Source: Raphanus sativus (Eukaryota > Streptophyta > Magnoliopsida > Brassicales > Brassicaceae). From it: a stretch of DNA of 64,000 bases. The notes under the pieces are model-generated. The model saw only the letters and a program-made list of their open reading frames with translations. It had not been told where the DNA came from and did no database searches. Shown piece after piece: positions 54,395-64,000 of this stretch. Numbering within the stretch: position 1 is the first letter of the stretch; the number at the start of each line of letters is the position of its first letter. The stretch spans positions 12,832,668-12,896,667 of the forward strand of contig NC_079519.1 of the NCBI RefSeq assembly GCF_000801105.2, in the 5' to 3' direction. The position numbers and the translations under genes were made by a program.

Positions 54395-57300
54395 TGCTGA
54401 ACGTTGCTATAAGAAGCATGGTTTTCCACCTGGCTTCGTCTCTAAATACAAGCAGGCTGAGAAAGGTGGTTCCTCTGCCAAGGTTGCTGCTCAGGTCTCT
54501 CAATCACCTGCTCCCTCGGTTACTCCTTCGGCTGCACCTTCTACAGTTGAGAATATGATTGGAAGTCTCAGTAAAGATCAGATACAACAGTTCATCGCCT
54601 TGTTCAGCTCTCAGCTACAGGCTCCTTCAGGTTCTCTTAAAACCGAAGCTGTTGCATCTACTTCTGGTATCTTCTTTTCTCCTCTGACTTACAACTTTGT
54701 TGGTATACTCATGGTATCTCAACATCGTCTTTCTAGTCAGACATGGGTGATTGATTCAGGTGCTACACACCATGTTGCCCATGATAGAACTATATTCATA
54801 TCTCTGAACTCTGCTCTTACAAGCTCAGTTAATCTACCTACTGGCTCTACTATAAAAGTCAGTGGTGTGGGAACTATCAGATTGAATGAACACATTTTAC
54901 TCCATAATGTGCTCTTCATTCCCGAGTTCAGATTGAATCTTCTCAGTATAAGTTCATTAACTGATGATATTGGTTCTTCTGTGACATTTGATCCCTCTTC
55001 TTGCACGATTCAGGATCCTACCAAGGCGTTGACGATTGGTCAGGTAAAAGATTGGGGAACCTCTATGTCCTAGATACTCGAGCATCACCTATCTCAGTTC
55101 TTGCAGTGGTTGATATTGGTACTTGGCATGAGAGGCTTGGTCACCCGTCTTACAAGAAGCTTGATGCGATCTCTGGTGCTCTAGGAACTTCAAGATTGAA
55201 GAATAAAGGCAAATCTTTTTTTTCACACATGTCATCTCTCAAAGCGAAAGAAGTTGTCTTACATATCTCATAACAACATTTGTAAAGACAATTTTGAGCT
55301 TTTACATATAGACATTTGGGGTCCATTTTCTGTTGAGACAATTGAAGGATATCGATATTTCTTAACGATTGTGGATGACAATTCCAGAGCAACTTGGATC
55401 TATCTGTTACGTACTAAAGATGAAGTTATACAAGTCTTCCCTGCTTTCGTCAAACAAGTTGAGACTAAGTATGGAGTCAGAGTCAAGTCAGTACGAACCA
55501 AGTTTTATCAAGCTCAAGGCATCACTGCATATCACTCCTGTCTTGAAACTCCAGAACAAAACTCAGTAGTCGAACGGAAGCACCAGCATATACTGAATAT
55601 TGCTCGGTCTTTAATGTTCCAGTCTCACGTTCCACTATCTTTTTGGGGAGATTGTGTGCTTATAGCAGTCTTTCTTATCAACAGAACTCCTGCAAAGCTT
55701 CTCCACAATAAAACTCCGTTTGAGGTTCTCACTGGTACGTCTCCTGATTACTCTCAGCTCAAGACATTTGGTTGTTTGTGTTATGAATCAACGTCACCTA
55801 AACAGCGTCACAAGTTCCTTGCACGTTCCAGAGCTTGTATATTCTTGGGATATCCTTCTGGTTTCAAGGGGTATAAGCTTATGGATTTGGAGAGTAACAA
55901 GATTTATATCTCTCGGAATATTCTATTTCATGAAGATTTGTTCCCACTAAAGAAGGGTTCTGATTTACATGTTCCAGAATGGGTCAAACCATCTTCTGAG
56001 CCTCTAGCTACTCTTCCTAATCCCACTCCCACTATACCTCCCTCTCCACCAGAAATTCCTCTCTCCACTCCTTCCTCTCCACCAGAAATTTCTAAAAGTC
56101 GTGTTAAAAAAGTCCCTCTCCATCTTCAGGACTATTATTGTTACACTCTCTCATCAGATAACACACACTCTGTTTCAAACTCCCTTTTATCTTCAAAACT
56201 TTCTCCATCTCATCTTGCTTACATAAATTCCATCACTAAAATACACGTACCTACTTCTTATGCTGAGGCTCAGAAAGACAAAGAATGGTGTGACGCGGTT
56301 GATCTTGAATTTGGTGCTATGGAATCTACTCATACATGGGATGTTACAAGTTTACCAAAAGGAAAGAAGGCAGTGGGGTGTAAGCTTCTTTATTCTCTGA
56401 AGTTTAACGCTGATGGAACACTTGATAGAAGGAAGGTGAGACTTGTTGCTAAGGGATATACACAGAAGGAGAGATTAGATTTCAATGAAACGTTTTCTCC
56501 TGTCGCCAAGATGGTCGCTATCAAGTTATTACTCAAAATCTCTGCATCTAAGAGATGGGTTTTGCATCAACTTGATATCTCTAATGCATTTCTCAATGGT
56601 GAACTTGAAGAAGAAATATACATGAAGTTCCCTGAGGAATATGCAGATAGACTAACTAGACAGGGGGACTCCATCCCTCATGATGCTGCTCTGAGACTTC
56701 GACGCTCTATATATGGTCTGAAGCAAGCTTCTAGACTGTTGTTCCGGAAGTTCTCTGAATCGTTGCTTATGATGGGATTTCAGAAGTGTCATGGAGACCA
56801 TACATTGTTTGTCAAGAATCTTCATGTTGAGTTTGTGGTTGTACTAGTATATGTCGACGATATCATCATTGCTAGTACAAGCACAGATGAAGCATTACGT
56901 TTGACAAATGATCTCAAGAAGTGTTTCAAATTACGTGATCTTGGAGTTTTGAAATATTTCTTGGGATTAGAGATTGCTCGAAAGTCTGAAGGAATTTCTT
57001 TATGTCAACGGAAGTACGCATTGGATCTTTTGACATCTGAAGGTATGTTGAATTGCCGTACTTCTTCTGTTCCTATGGTACCGAATTTGAAGCTTTCCAA
57101 AACAGAGGGTGAGCTTCTTGATACACCAGAACGGTATCGTCGACTTGTCGGACGTCTGATGTATCTCACTATCACTCGCCCTGATATTACCTTTGCGGTA
57201 AACAAACTCTGTCAGTACTCATCTGCTCCGCGCCTTCCTTATCTCCATGCTGTATATAAAGTTCTTGAATATATACATGGAACTGTTGGTCGCGGACTCT

Positions 57301-57806
57301 TTTACTCTGCTGAAGCTGATTTTACTCTCAAGGGATTTGCGGATGCAGATTGGGCTTCTTGTCAAGATAGTCGACGTTCTACTACTGGATTTACTATGTT
57401 CATTGGCTCTTCTTTGATCTCATGGCGGTCTAAGAAGCAACCGACTGTCTCACGGTCTTCTGCAGAGGCTGAATACAGAGCATTGGCGTTAGCTACTTGT
57501 GAGATGATGTGGTTATGTCAGTTACTTCTTGACTTACGCATTCATCATCTGCCAACTCCGGTGCTCTACTCCGACAGTACAGCTGCTCTCTACATTGCTA
57601 TTAATCCCGTTTTCCACGAACGCACGAAGCATATCGAGCTTGATTGTCATACGGTTCGTGAGAAGCTCGATAAAGGTCTCCTTCGTACATTTTATGTTTG
57701 GACTGTGGATCAAGTAGCAGATATACTTACTAAACCATTGTTTCCTCATCAATTTCGGAATCTTATGTCCAAGATGAGCTTGATTGACATACATAACTCA
57801 TCTTGA
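54395..57806 (+). pseudogene. Ty1/copia Gag-Pol polyprotein, nearly full length but broken
   Basis: In order: Gag C-terminus (YKKHGFPPGFVSKYK); protease with TWVIDSGATHHVAHDR (near 54750); GAG-preintegrase TWHERLGHPSYKKLD; integrase (LLHIDIWGPF ... PEQNSVVERKHQHI); reverse transcriptase with VYVDDIIIAS (near 56850); RNase H (DADWASCQDSRRSTTGF, SAEAEYRALA, YSDSTAALYI); stop at 57806. Frame changes occur near 55010-55070 and 55210-55260, and the 850-residue open part starts at 55254. The integrase lacks the usual RSDNA segment: KSVRTKFYQ replaces it, so the second catalytic Asp is gone. The 5' Gag is missing, replaced by the gypsy stub. RT and RNase H are intact. Confidence 0.92.
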
Positions 57807-57812
57807 GGGGGA
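57805..57812 (+). promoter_or_regulatory. Polypurine tract after the copia polyprotein
   Basis: GAGGGGGA follows the stop codon directly, as in copia elements, and the 3' LTR should begin here. The sequence that follows (caattggagctaaaccgg) has no TG start and does not match the LTR at 53823-54207. Confidence 0.5.
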
Positions 57813-58422
57813 CAATTGGAGCTAAACCGGTTTCCTTTCGCCAGTTTACTAATTTATTAAGAATTGGTTTAGTATGGTTTAGTAATTACGATTATATATA
57901 TAGTTTGTACAGCTGACCGTTGAGACTTAATGAGAAATATCTTCTTCTCTAACAAACTCTCTCTCTTATCTTCTCCTTTCTATCTCAAACTGTGAATCGT
58001 AATAGAAGTATGTAACATGCTACATGTTAATGGTCAGATTAAGGATCAAATAAATGGAAATAAAAGGTGTTACAGAAGGTGAATAGGTGAATCGGAGAGG
58101 GATTTACGGGATGAAAGGGACGGTGTAACTTTCTACACTGAGTTTGATTATAGGCTCAGACACACAAATATTGGGCTGGACAAAACAACATAGAGCCCAT
58201 AGCAGTTTTGAAAAGGTTTTTGAAAACGAAAAGGATGGTTTCGTTGAAGAATTTCTAAGGCGACATGTGTCCTTGTTTGCCTCTGTTTCTTTTGCTGATG
58301 CGGACCCAGAAGTAGGCTCACAAATCCCCTTTATATAATAAGATAAAATTCACATGACCTAATTCACTTAGGTTTGCTTATGAACCGTATCATTATTATA
58401 TTAATAATCTTAAGTTGGCACA
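57813..58422. other. Sequence between the copia remnant and the Helitron
   Basis: It may hold a diverged 3' LTR of the copia element (a TATA-like gattatatatatag at about 57890, then a TC-rich leader at 57940-57975), but no partner LTR exists to prove it. No gene. Confidence 0.4.
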
Positions 58423-60856
58423 TCTAATCTATTAAAACTGAAGTACAAAAAAGAAATAAGCCTTAGTTTTCCTAAATATTTACAAGTTTATGCCACTGAC
58501 CTAAACCATGATTAATAACATTATTAAACCACCTCAATTTAATTGACTTACTTAACCATTCATTACCTCTTCCCTTAACCAATCATAATTCTTTTTAAAA
58601 TTTGGAAATACACCAGAATCCAATATATCCTTCTTTTCGTGTATTACTTCATTGTACTCATTTATGGCAAACTTAAACTATAAATTTAGTCAAAGAAAAT
58701 TTAACATAAATTGAGCATGTCTCATTATATGCGTAGAAAGAATTTCCTCAAGTTTGCATAAGTCTTATGCATATTCTTCAGATTAGATGATAATATAAAA
58801 ACTATCAAAGAACTCTTTACCATGTTAAAAATCTCTTTTTATGTATATCACTAAATAAAATGCTATGTCCGTTTGTATAGATTTCAAATCTTGAATATGA
58901 ATCCACTTTTCTGTGAAAAAAAATCATTCCAAACTATATACTGAAACCATAGTTTGTATAACCACAATTATTATATTAATAATATTAACAAAATATAACT
59001 AATAAAGCTATATTATTAAAGTTAGAAGTACACAATTGGATTGTTTGAAAACAAAGATAGTAAAATAAATGAGATATGTTTGGAAACATGGATAGTAGAG
59101 ATGTATATTTCTTTTATTTTACATATTTAGCCATTGTATTTTCAATAAATTAATAACAAATGAGAATTGTTTAGAAACATAAATAACATATTTAATACTT
59201 CTTTTTATTTAACATTTAACCATTGTTTTTACAATAAATTAAACAACCTTATTCTATATTTCTTTTTATTTACAATTATGTCACTATATTTACAATTCTT
59301 TTTATCTACAATTTTTATGGTGAAAATAAAATCACAAACTGAAATATAAATAGTAGATCATATAAAACAATTTTAAAAAACAGTATTATTACATTATTTA
59401 GTTTAGTCAAATATAAAAATTTCAAGAGTTCAATTTTCAAAACAAATAACATAAAATTAATAATAATTCGTAGAAAACTAATGTAAAAATTAATTTTGAA
59501 ACATGGATAAAAGTATGTCAAGAAGAAAAAGTAATGGCTTATGTTATTAATAAAAATTAAAAATCCATTATAACAGTTTTAAAATATACAAATGGACTAA
59601 TCTAATTACCTATAACATTGTTTTGTCTAAAATAATCATAAAATAAAAGTTATATTTTATATACATATTTCAAATCAAAATAATAATTTAAAATTGATTT
59701 ATATCAAAAGTTGATTTAAAATATGCATATATTCAAAAATTTATTTTACTAAAATATTTTTCAAGAACCATTATTAAAAATGTTTTCAATATATATAATA
59801 AATTACAACAAAAATATTAATTTCATATACCAACTTAAATTATGGTTTTATATATCACATTAAACTTTAAGAATATTATATATATGATTATTTATAAGAT
59901 GGTACATATAAAATACTATTAATTATATGATTATTTATATGATGGACCAATACAATTAATTATATGATGACATATATATATGATACATAATAGTGACTAG
60001 GGTTGGACATTCAGGTATCCATTCCGGTTCGTTTTAGATTTGTTTGGGTTTCGGGTTTCCGAGATCAAAGATTTCAGTCCCATTCATATATTTCTAAATT
60101 CCAGTTTGAATTATGACTAGGGCTGGGCGTTCAGGTGTCCATTCGGGTTCATTTCGAATCTGTTTGAGGTTTGAGTTTTCTGGGTCAAAGATTTCAGCCT
60201 CATTAAGATAATAAAAATTTCAGTTCAAATTATATTCGGATCTTTGCGGGTTCAGTTCGGATTCGGATAACCCATTTAAATTATTTTTTAAAATTCATTA
60301 TATATTTTGAATTTTTTAAAATCTATAAATAAAATAATATATTTATATAAATCTAAATAACATATGTCAGAATACCTAAACTTAACATATAAATTGGTTT
60401 GGTTTAAATTTTGGATCAAAATCAATAATTATTTTAAATATTTTTGTTGTTTGAGTGTACTTCCACTATGTTAGATATTTATATTTGACTATTTTATATA
60501 TTTTCAAGTATTTAAACCAACCTAAAAGTATCATATATATTCTGGATGTTTTTATATACATTAAAACTAAAAATAATTAATATATATAGGTATATAATTT
60601 TTTTTCGGATACATTTTGATATCCACAATACTTCGGTTCGAATTAGTTATGGTTTCGGCTGTCTAAATATCAAATTTTGAATAATTTGGATATTAAATAT
60701 CAATTTTGGTTCGGGTTTGGTATTACTCTTTCGGATGGTGATCGGTTTGGTTCTTCATATTTGAATTTTTTATCCATCTTTGAAATTGAAATGAAAAATA
60801 AATAGCAATACATTTTTGAAATATACACCCGCACGGGCGTGCGGGTCAAAATCTAG
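58423..60856 (+). mobile_element. Non-autonomous Helitron (2434 bp)
   Basis: The 5' end is TCTAATCTATTAAAACTGAA. The 3' end is a GC-rich hairpin (acccgcac gggc gtgcgggt, 60827-60846) followed by TCAAAATCTAG. The element lies between A (58422) and T (60857), the Helitron target, with no duplication. These ends match the common Brassicaceae Helitron type. The interior is AT-rich, has no Rep/helicase frame, and contains a 118-bp tandem duplication at about 59997-60230 (gactagggytggrcrttcagg...). Confidence 0.92.
59997..60230. repeat. Tandem duplication of about 118 bp inside the Helitron
   Basis: Two copies begin gactagggttggacattcag (59997) and gactagggctgggcgttcag (60115) and stay about 80% alike. 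This motif is widespread in mustard-family DNA in my experience. Confidence 0.75.
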
Positions 60857-60906
60857 TTATAATTATAATCTTAATCACATTAAGATAATTCACGTCCAAA
60901 TAAATA

Positions 60907-60946
60907 AATATATATATATATTATATATATATATATTATATATATC
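60907..60946. repeat. (AT)n microsatellite
   Basis: About 40 bp of AT with two TT interruptions. Confidence 0.95.
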
Positions 60947-60950
60947 TTCC

Positions 60951-62241
60951 AACATATTTATTATTCAGTTTACTTTGGTGTGTCAATAGGATCATATAAT
61001 ATTAGCAATGAATTCTTACTTCATAGATTATAAGCGGTTTCTAGCAAAACATTACAACAATCTAACATTATATATCTCAACTTCTACTAGTATGTACAAA
61101 AGATTTGAGGACATTCCCAACAATCTCTCACTTGTACTAGAATCATCTATTCTCATAATTACTTTGTCTCTATATCTCGATCTCAGCATAAGAAAAGAAC
61201 TAGTGTCATCCTTATTAAGCTAGATCATGTTTATCGAACCTTGATTTATACTGACTGATAAAAAACGATTAACATTCACCTCGTTTGAGCAAGGCCATGC
61301 ATTTCTCAGTATCAAATCTTCGATAGGCTCAGAGATATTACTTCCCATTATATGGGAGGGACAAATCTCATCTTGTTCTATCCATGTTCCTTACAAACTT
61401 TATAGAACACCTAATCAATGCCTTTATAATCACAAGTTACGGTTGACGGTTGACAAGGTCAAAGTGAACTAATCCCCAAGTAAAGAATCATAATGAACTC
61501 AGGTCTAAGGACTATACTCTATAGCTGTAATGAGAAACTCTTATGACACTCATATAACAATCTCGTAAAGTTCTCACAGCGGGTCAGTCCGATCATGTGT
61601 TCTCTAACACATATCTATGTGATTGACTTCGATACCACTTATTAAATGACTCCATGAAACTTAGTAATCAATCACTGCACGTACTAGCCATTCATGGTTA
61701 TTAATGTCCCACGTTAACAACCTTGACTAGAGACCTTAATAATTTAAATCATCTTTCACTTATAGAGTTTCATGATCAAGTCACATACTTGATGACCTAT
61801 AAGAATGATATATATTGTTTTGGGACATTCATTTAATTATCCAATATATATATAAATCTGAAACAATTTCATTAATTTGAACGCATAGCCAAATGTATGT
61901 TAACATGAACATAATATCATAAACGTAAAGCCTCCCACTAAAATCAAGATCACATCTTAAGATACTTAATGCCCACGGCTGGAGTATGACTCTCATGTTT
62001 AGGCCGTTGAAGAGACTTGGTCAATGGATCAGCAACAGTTGCATCCGTCGAGACTCTGCAATTATACTGATGTCGTCAGTAAACGTAATGAATTACTGAT
62101 AGTTTCCTCTAGCACTTATACTCATCTGTCCACATACATTAGTATGTATAAGTTCCAACAAGTCTTTGGCTGTTTCACCGTGTCCAGTAAAAGGAGCCTT
62201 AGTCATTTTACCCAACAAACAAGATTCACATTTTCATATGA
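60951..62241 (-). other. Non-coding 3' part of a minus-strand copia remnant
   Basis: No intact frame. On the minus strand a possible polypurine tract (AGTGAGAGAT) at about 61125 precedes TGTTGGGAATG, which may be an LTR start, so the LTR would extend left toward the Helitron. Another purine tract (AGTGGGAGG) is near 61932. The partner LTR is not in the window. Confidence 0.4.
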
Positions 62242-62904
62242 TTAATAATCAAATGAGTTCAAAAGTCTATCACTATGAAGCTTTTGAATGTGTGTCTCAT
62301 TTATGAGGCCCAAACGACAATGCCAAAGTAAAGTTTGAGTTATGTCGTTAGACTTGAATCTTTTGGTATTGATATTATAGACAGGCACACTTTGGTCTAG
62401 AATATAAAGTCCATCCTCTAATGGACCGCTACCATAAAAAATATCATTACGATCAAAAGAGCAACACATGTTTTTGATCAAAAACTGAAATCCTTCCAAA
62501 TCCAAACAAGGAATGGAAATAATATTCCTAATTATAGCAGGTACATAGTAGCAGTTCTTAAGTTCCAAAAGCAAGCCTTAAGATAAAGACAAATGAAATG
62601 TTCCCATGGCTAATGCATCAACTCTTGCTCCATTTCCTACGCGTAGGTCCACTTGTCCTTTGTCCAAAATTCTATTATTGCTTAGGCCATTTATATTCGT
62701 ACAAATATGAGCACCTCAACCAGAAGTAGTAACATTTACTTCTATAACATAAATATCCCTAGACGATGTTTTAAAAGTCTTTTCCCTTTTCAGATCTTCC
62801 AAGCAGGGTTTAAACTCTTGTTTGAGAACAATTCCGGGTTTCGATACCATTTGAGGAAATTTATTACATTTAAAGTTGTAGGAAGATGAGCAGTCGACGA
62901 CCAA
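62242..62904 (-). pseudogene. Ty1/copia protease and pre-integrase fragment
   Basis: The minus-strand frame 62716-62904 ends VIEVNVTTSG, and downstream text reads GAHICTNINGL. Frame 62242-62574 reads LELKNCYYVPAIIRNIISIP, LDLEGFQFLIKN and LLWHCRLGLINETHIQKLHS. This is the copia protease C-terminal half and the GAG-preintegrase zinc region (one Gly-His of LGH is LGL, so a zinc-binding His is lost). Stops separate the pieces. Confidence 0.85.
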
Positions 62905-63471
62905 GAACTTAGTTGCCTGGTTTACTCCTCCATCATAGACTGGGAGAACAACTTCCCCAAGGGTCTAGTTCACTTCTCCACTGAAGCCTATAAGAGGGGT
63001 CACTTTCCTTGTTAATGCCCTTTCTTCCAGCCCTAGGTCTGCATATGCGGACTGGAAGATAATGTTGCTGGAGCTCCCATTGTATACCAATATTCTTTTC
63101 ACCAGGCAATTCGCCACAGTGAGTGATATGACCAGGGCATCGTGATGAGGAGCCAGGACCCTCTCATGTCCCTTTGTGATGAAACTGATTTCGTCCGTGC
63201 CCAGGAGCAGATACTTTGGTTCTCCAGTCTCTTGACCGTTCCTGGTGTTCCTGGTACTTCTCTTCGCAGCTGCGCGACTGATTCCACATATTTCTAATCC
63301 ACCTGAGATAACATGGATTGCTCTGTCCTGTCGCGGTGGCAAGGCAGGAGCTGCTTCAGAAGAGCAGTTGGCGTTGTTCTTATACATAAGGTTTTTGGCC
63401 TTGTTGGAGAGGAATTCCCTTAGGTGTCCTTTCCTAAGGAGCTCGTTGACTTCCATCCTTACACTACAAGA
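62905..63471 (-). pseudogene. Tat-type gypsy protease fragment with mutated active site
   Basis: The minus-strand frame 62965-63495 has its gypsy part from VNELLRKGHLREFLSNKAKN through RAIHVISGGLEICGISRAAA to a protease. There ILVYNGSSSNIIFQSAYADL has Tyr for the catalytic Asp (normally VDTGSS or VDNGSS). VLPVYDGGVNQATKFLVVDC continues past a stop into 62905. The right end is cut by the CACTA element at 63472 and the left end meets copia sequence at about 62880-62905. The 12 N-terminal residues of the frame come from CACTA sequence. Confidence 0.85.
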
Positions 63472-64000
63472 AAACACGATTTTAACGACGACCAATATCC
63501 TCGTTAAATCGTCGTAAATACGTCTTTACGACGATTTAGCGAGGAAATGCATATCGTCGTTAAAGATTGGTCGTAACGGATATTTAATCGCCATTTCGTC
63601 GTAAAAGTACGAGGGACCCATTTCGTCGTAAAAGAAAGGTTAAATATTCGTCGTAAAGGAGACGTAGCTTTCCACGTAAAGTAGACGCTAACTTTCCACG
63701 TAAAAGACACGTAAGGTTTCTACGTAAAACACACGTAAAATATCCTCGTAAGATAGACGTAGATTAACTGGTAAAATAAACTTAAACTTACACGTAAAGC
63801 TGACGTAATATTTCGTCGTAAAGAAAACGTAAAACCTAACACGTAGTTTCGTCATAAAGGTTCGTCGTTAAGGACACGTCAACTTTACTCGTTAAATCCC
63901 CGTGAGTTAACGAGGAATTTTCTTCGATTTGTATAACTGAATTTATTTTTAAATTCAAATGTTTTAATATTATAGATTTAAATAATTATTTCAAAAATAT
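63472..64000. mobile_element. Left end of a second CACTA transposon, running off the window
   Basis: It starts CACTACAAGAAAACACGATT, followed by at least a dozen subterminal motifs of the form CGTCGTAAA / TTTACGACGA and cacgtaaa up to about 63930. The right end is outside the window. The 3-bp flank is tta (63469-63471). Confidence 0.88.

Noticed and set aside
54090..54503. 137-residue minus-strand frame
   Set aside because: It is antisense to the LTR end, primer site and gag leader that make structural sense on the plus strand.

Overview
This is plant nuclear DNA, almost certainly from the mustard family (Brassica or a close relative). The reasons are an intron-containing clade III SWEET sugar-transporter gene whose encoded protein reads like Arabidopsis SWEET13, a second spliced gene of the plant 11-beta-hydroxysteroid dehydrogenase-like (HSD/steroleosin) family, and a dense nest of Brassicaceae-type transposable elements (Athila, Tat, Cassandra, Helitron, CACTA, MULE and hAT/Stowaway-like MITEs). 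Only two protein-coding host genes look expressed: SWEET (29994-31820, + strand, six exons) and HSD (36631-43122, - strand, six exons with one 5.25-kb intron). A short decayed NAP1-like segment (about 53025-53465) is a third host-derived remnant. I saw no tRNA, rRNA or CRISPR features.

Left third (1-24.7 kb), heterochromatin-like retrotransposon nest: a decayed chromovirus-type gypsy element with a 2.5-kb LTR (1953-4440) cuts into a minus-strand Tat-type gypsy element. The Tat gag/protease region is split by a complete non-autonomous Athila-type element (5449-12926, target-site duplication GCGCG). The Tat 5' end (gag plus LTR) is present twice because of a 1.82-kb tandem duplication. A degenerate Ty1/copia remnant follows; it is split by a 1.3-kb TRIM-like element (17881-19197, duplication GTACT). 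Its RNase H end leads into a three-unit tandem array of about 1.2 kb per unit that carries degenerate telomere-like TTTAGGG blocks and ends in a 200-bp CT microsatellite.

Middle third (24.7-43.4 kb), the genic part: a CACTA element, a duplicated segment of about 0.8 kb carrying two different MITEs at the same TA site, the SWEET gene, a MULE-type MITE just beyond its stop codon, a 5'-truncated LINE with a 17-bp duplication, a small TRIM, then the HSD gene. The long HSD intron holds a MULE-like element and an intact Cassandra TRIM with 5S-rRNA-like LTRs (duplication AATAT).

Right third (43.4-64 kb): LINE remnants on both strands are interrupted by a copia element lacking RT/RNase H (44806-49599, duplication TCAAG), a TRIM with unusual TA...CA ends (50277-51284, duplication CAATC) and a hAT MITE (51487-52022, duplication TAGGAGGT). 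Then come the NAP1 remnant, a gypsy-LTR/copia chimera with a large broken copia polyprotein, a Helitron (58423-60856), copia and Tat protease fragments, and the start of another CACTA element at the right edge.

Nothing here forms a multi-gene pathway. The most notable signals are an apparent nonsense change that shortens the SWEET C-terminal tail, the transposon-loaded HSD intron, two different MITEs at one ancestral site, a perfect 37-bp inverted repeat, and palindromic GTCGC arrays shared by two unrelated LTR families. Comparisons to Arabidopsis proteins are from memory, not from a search.
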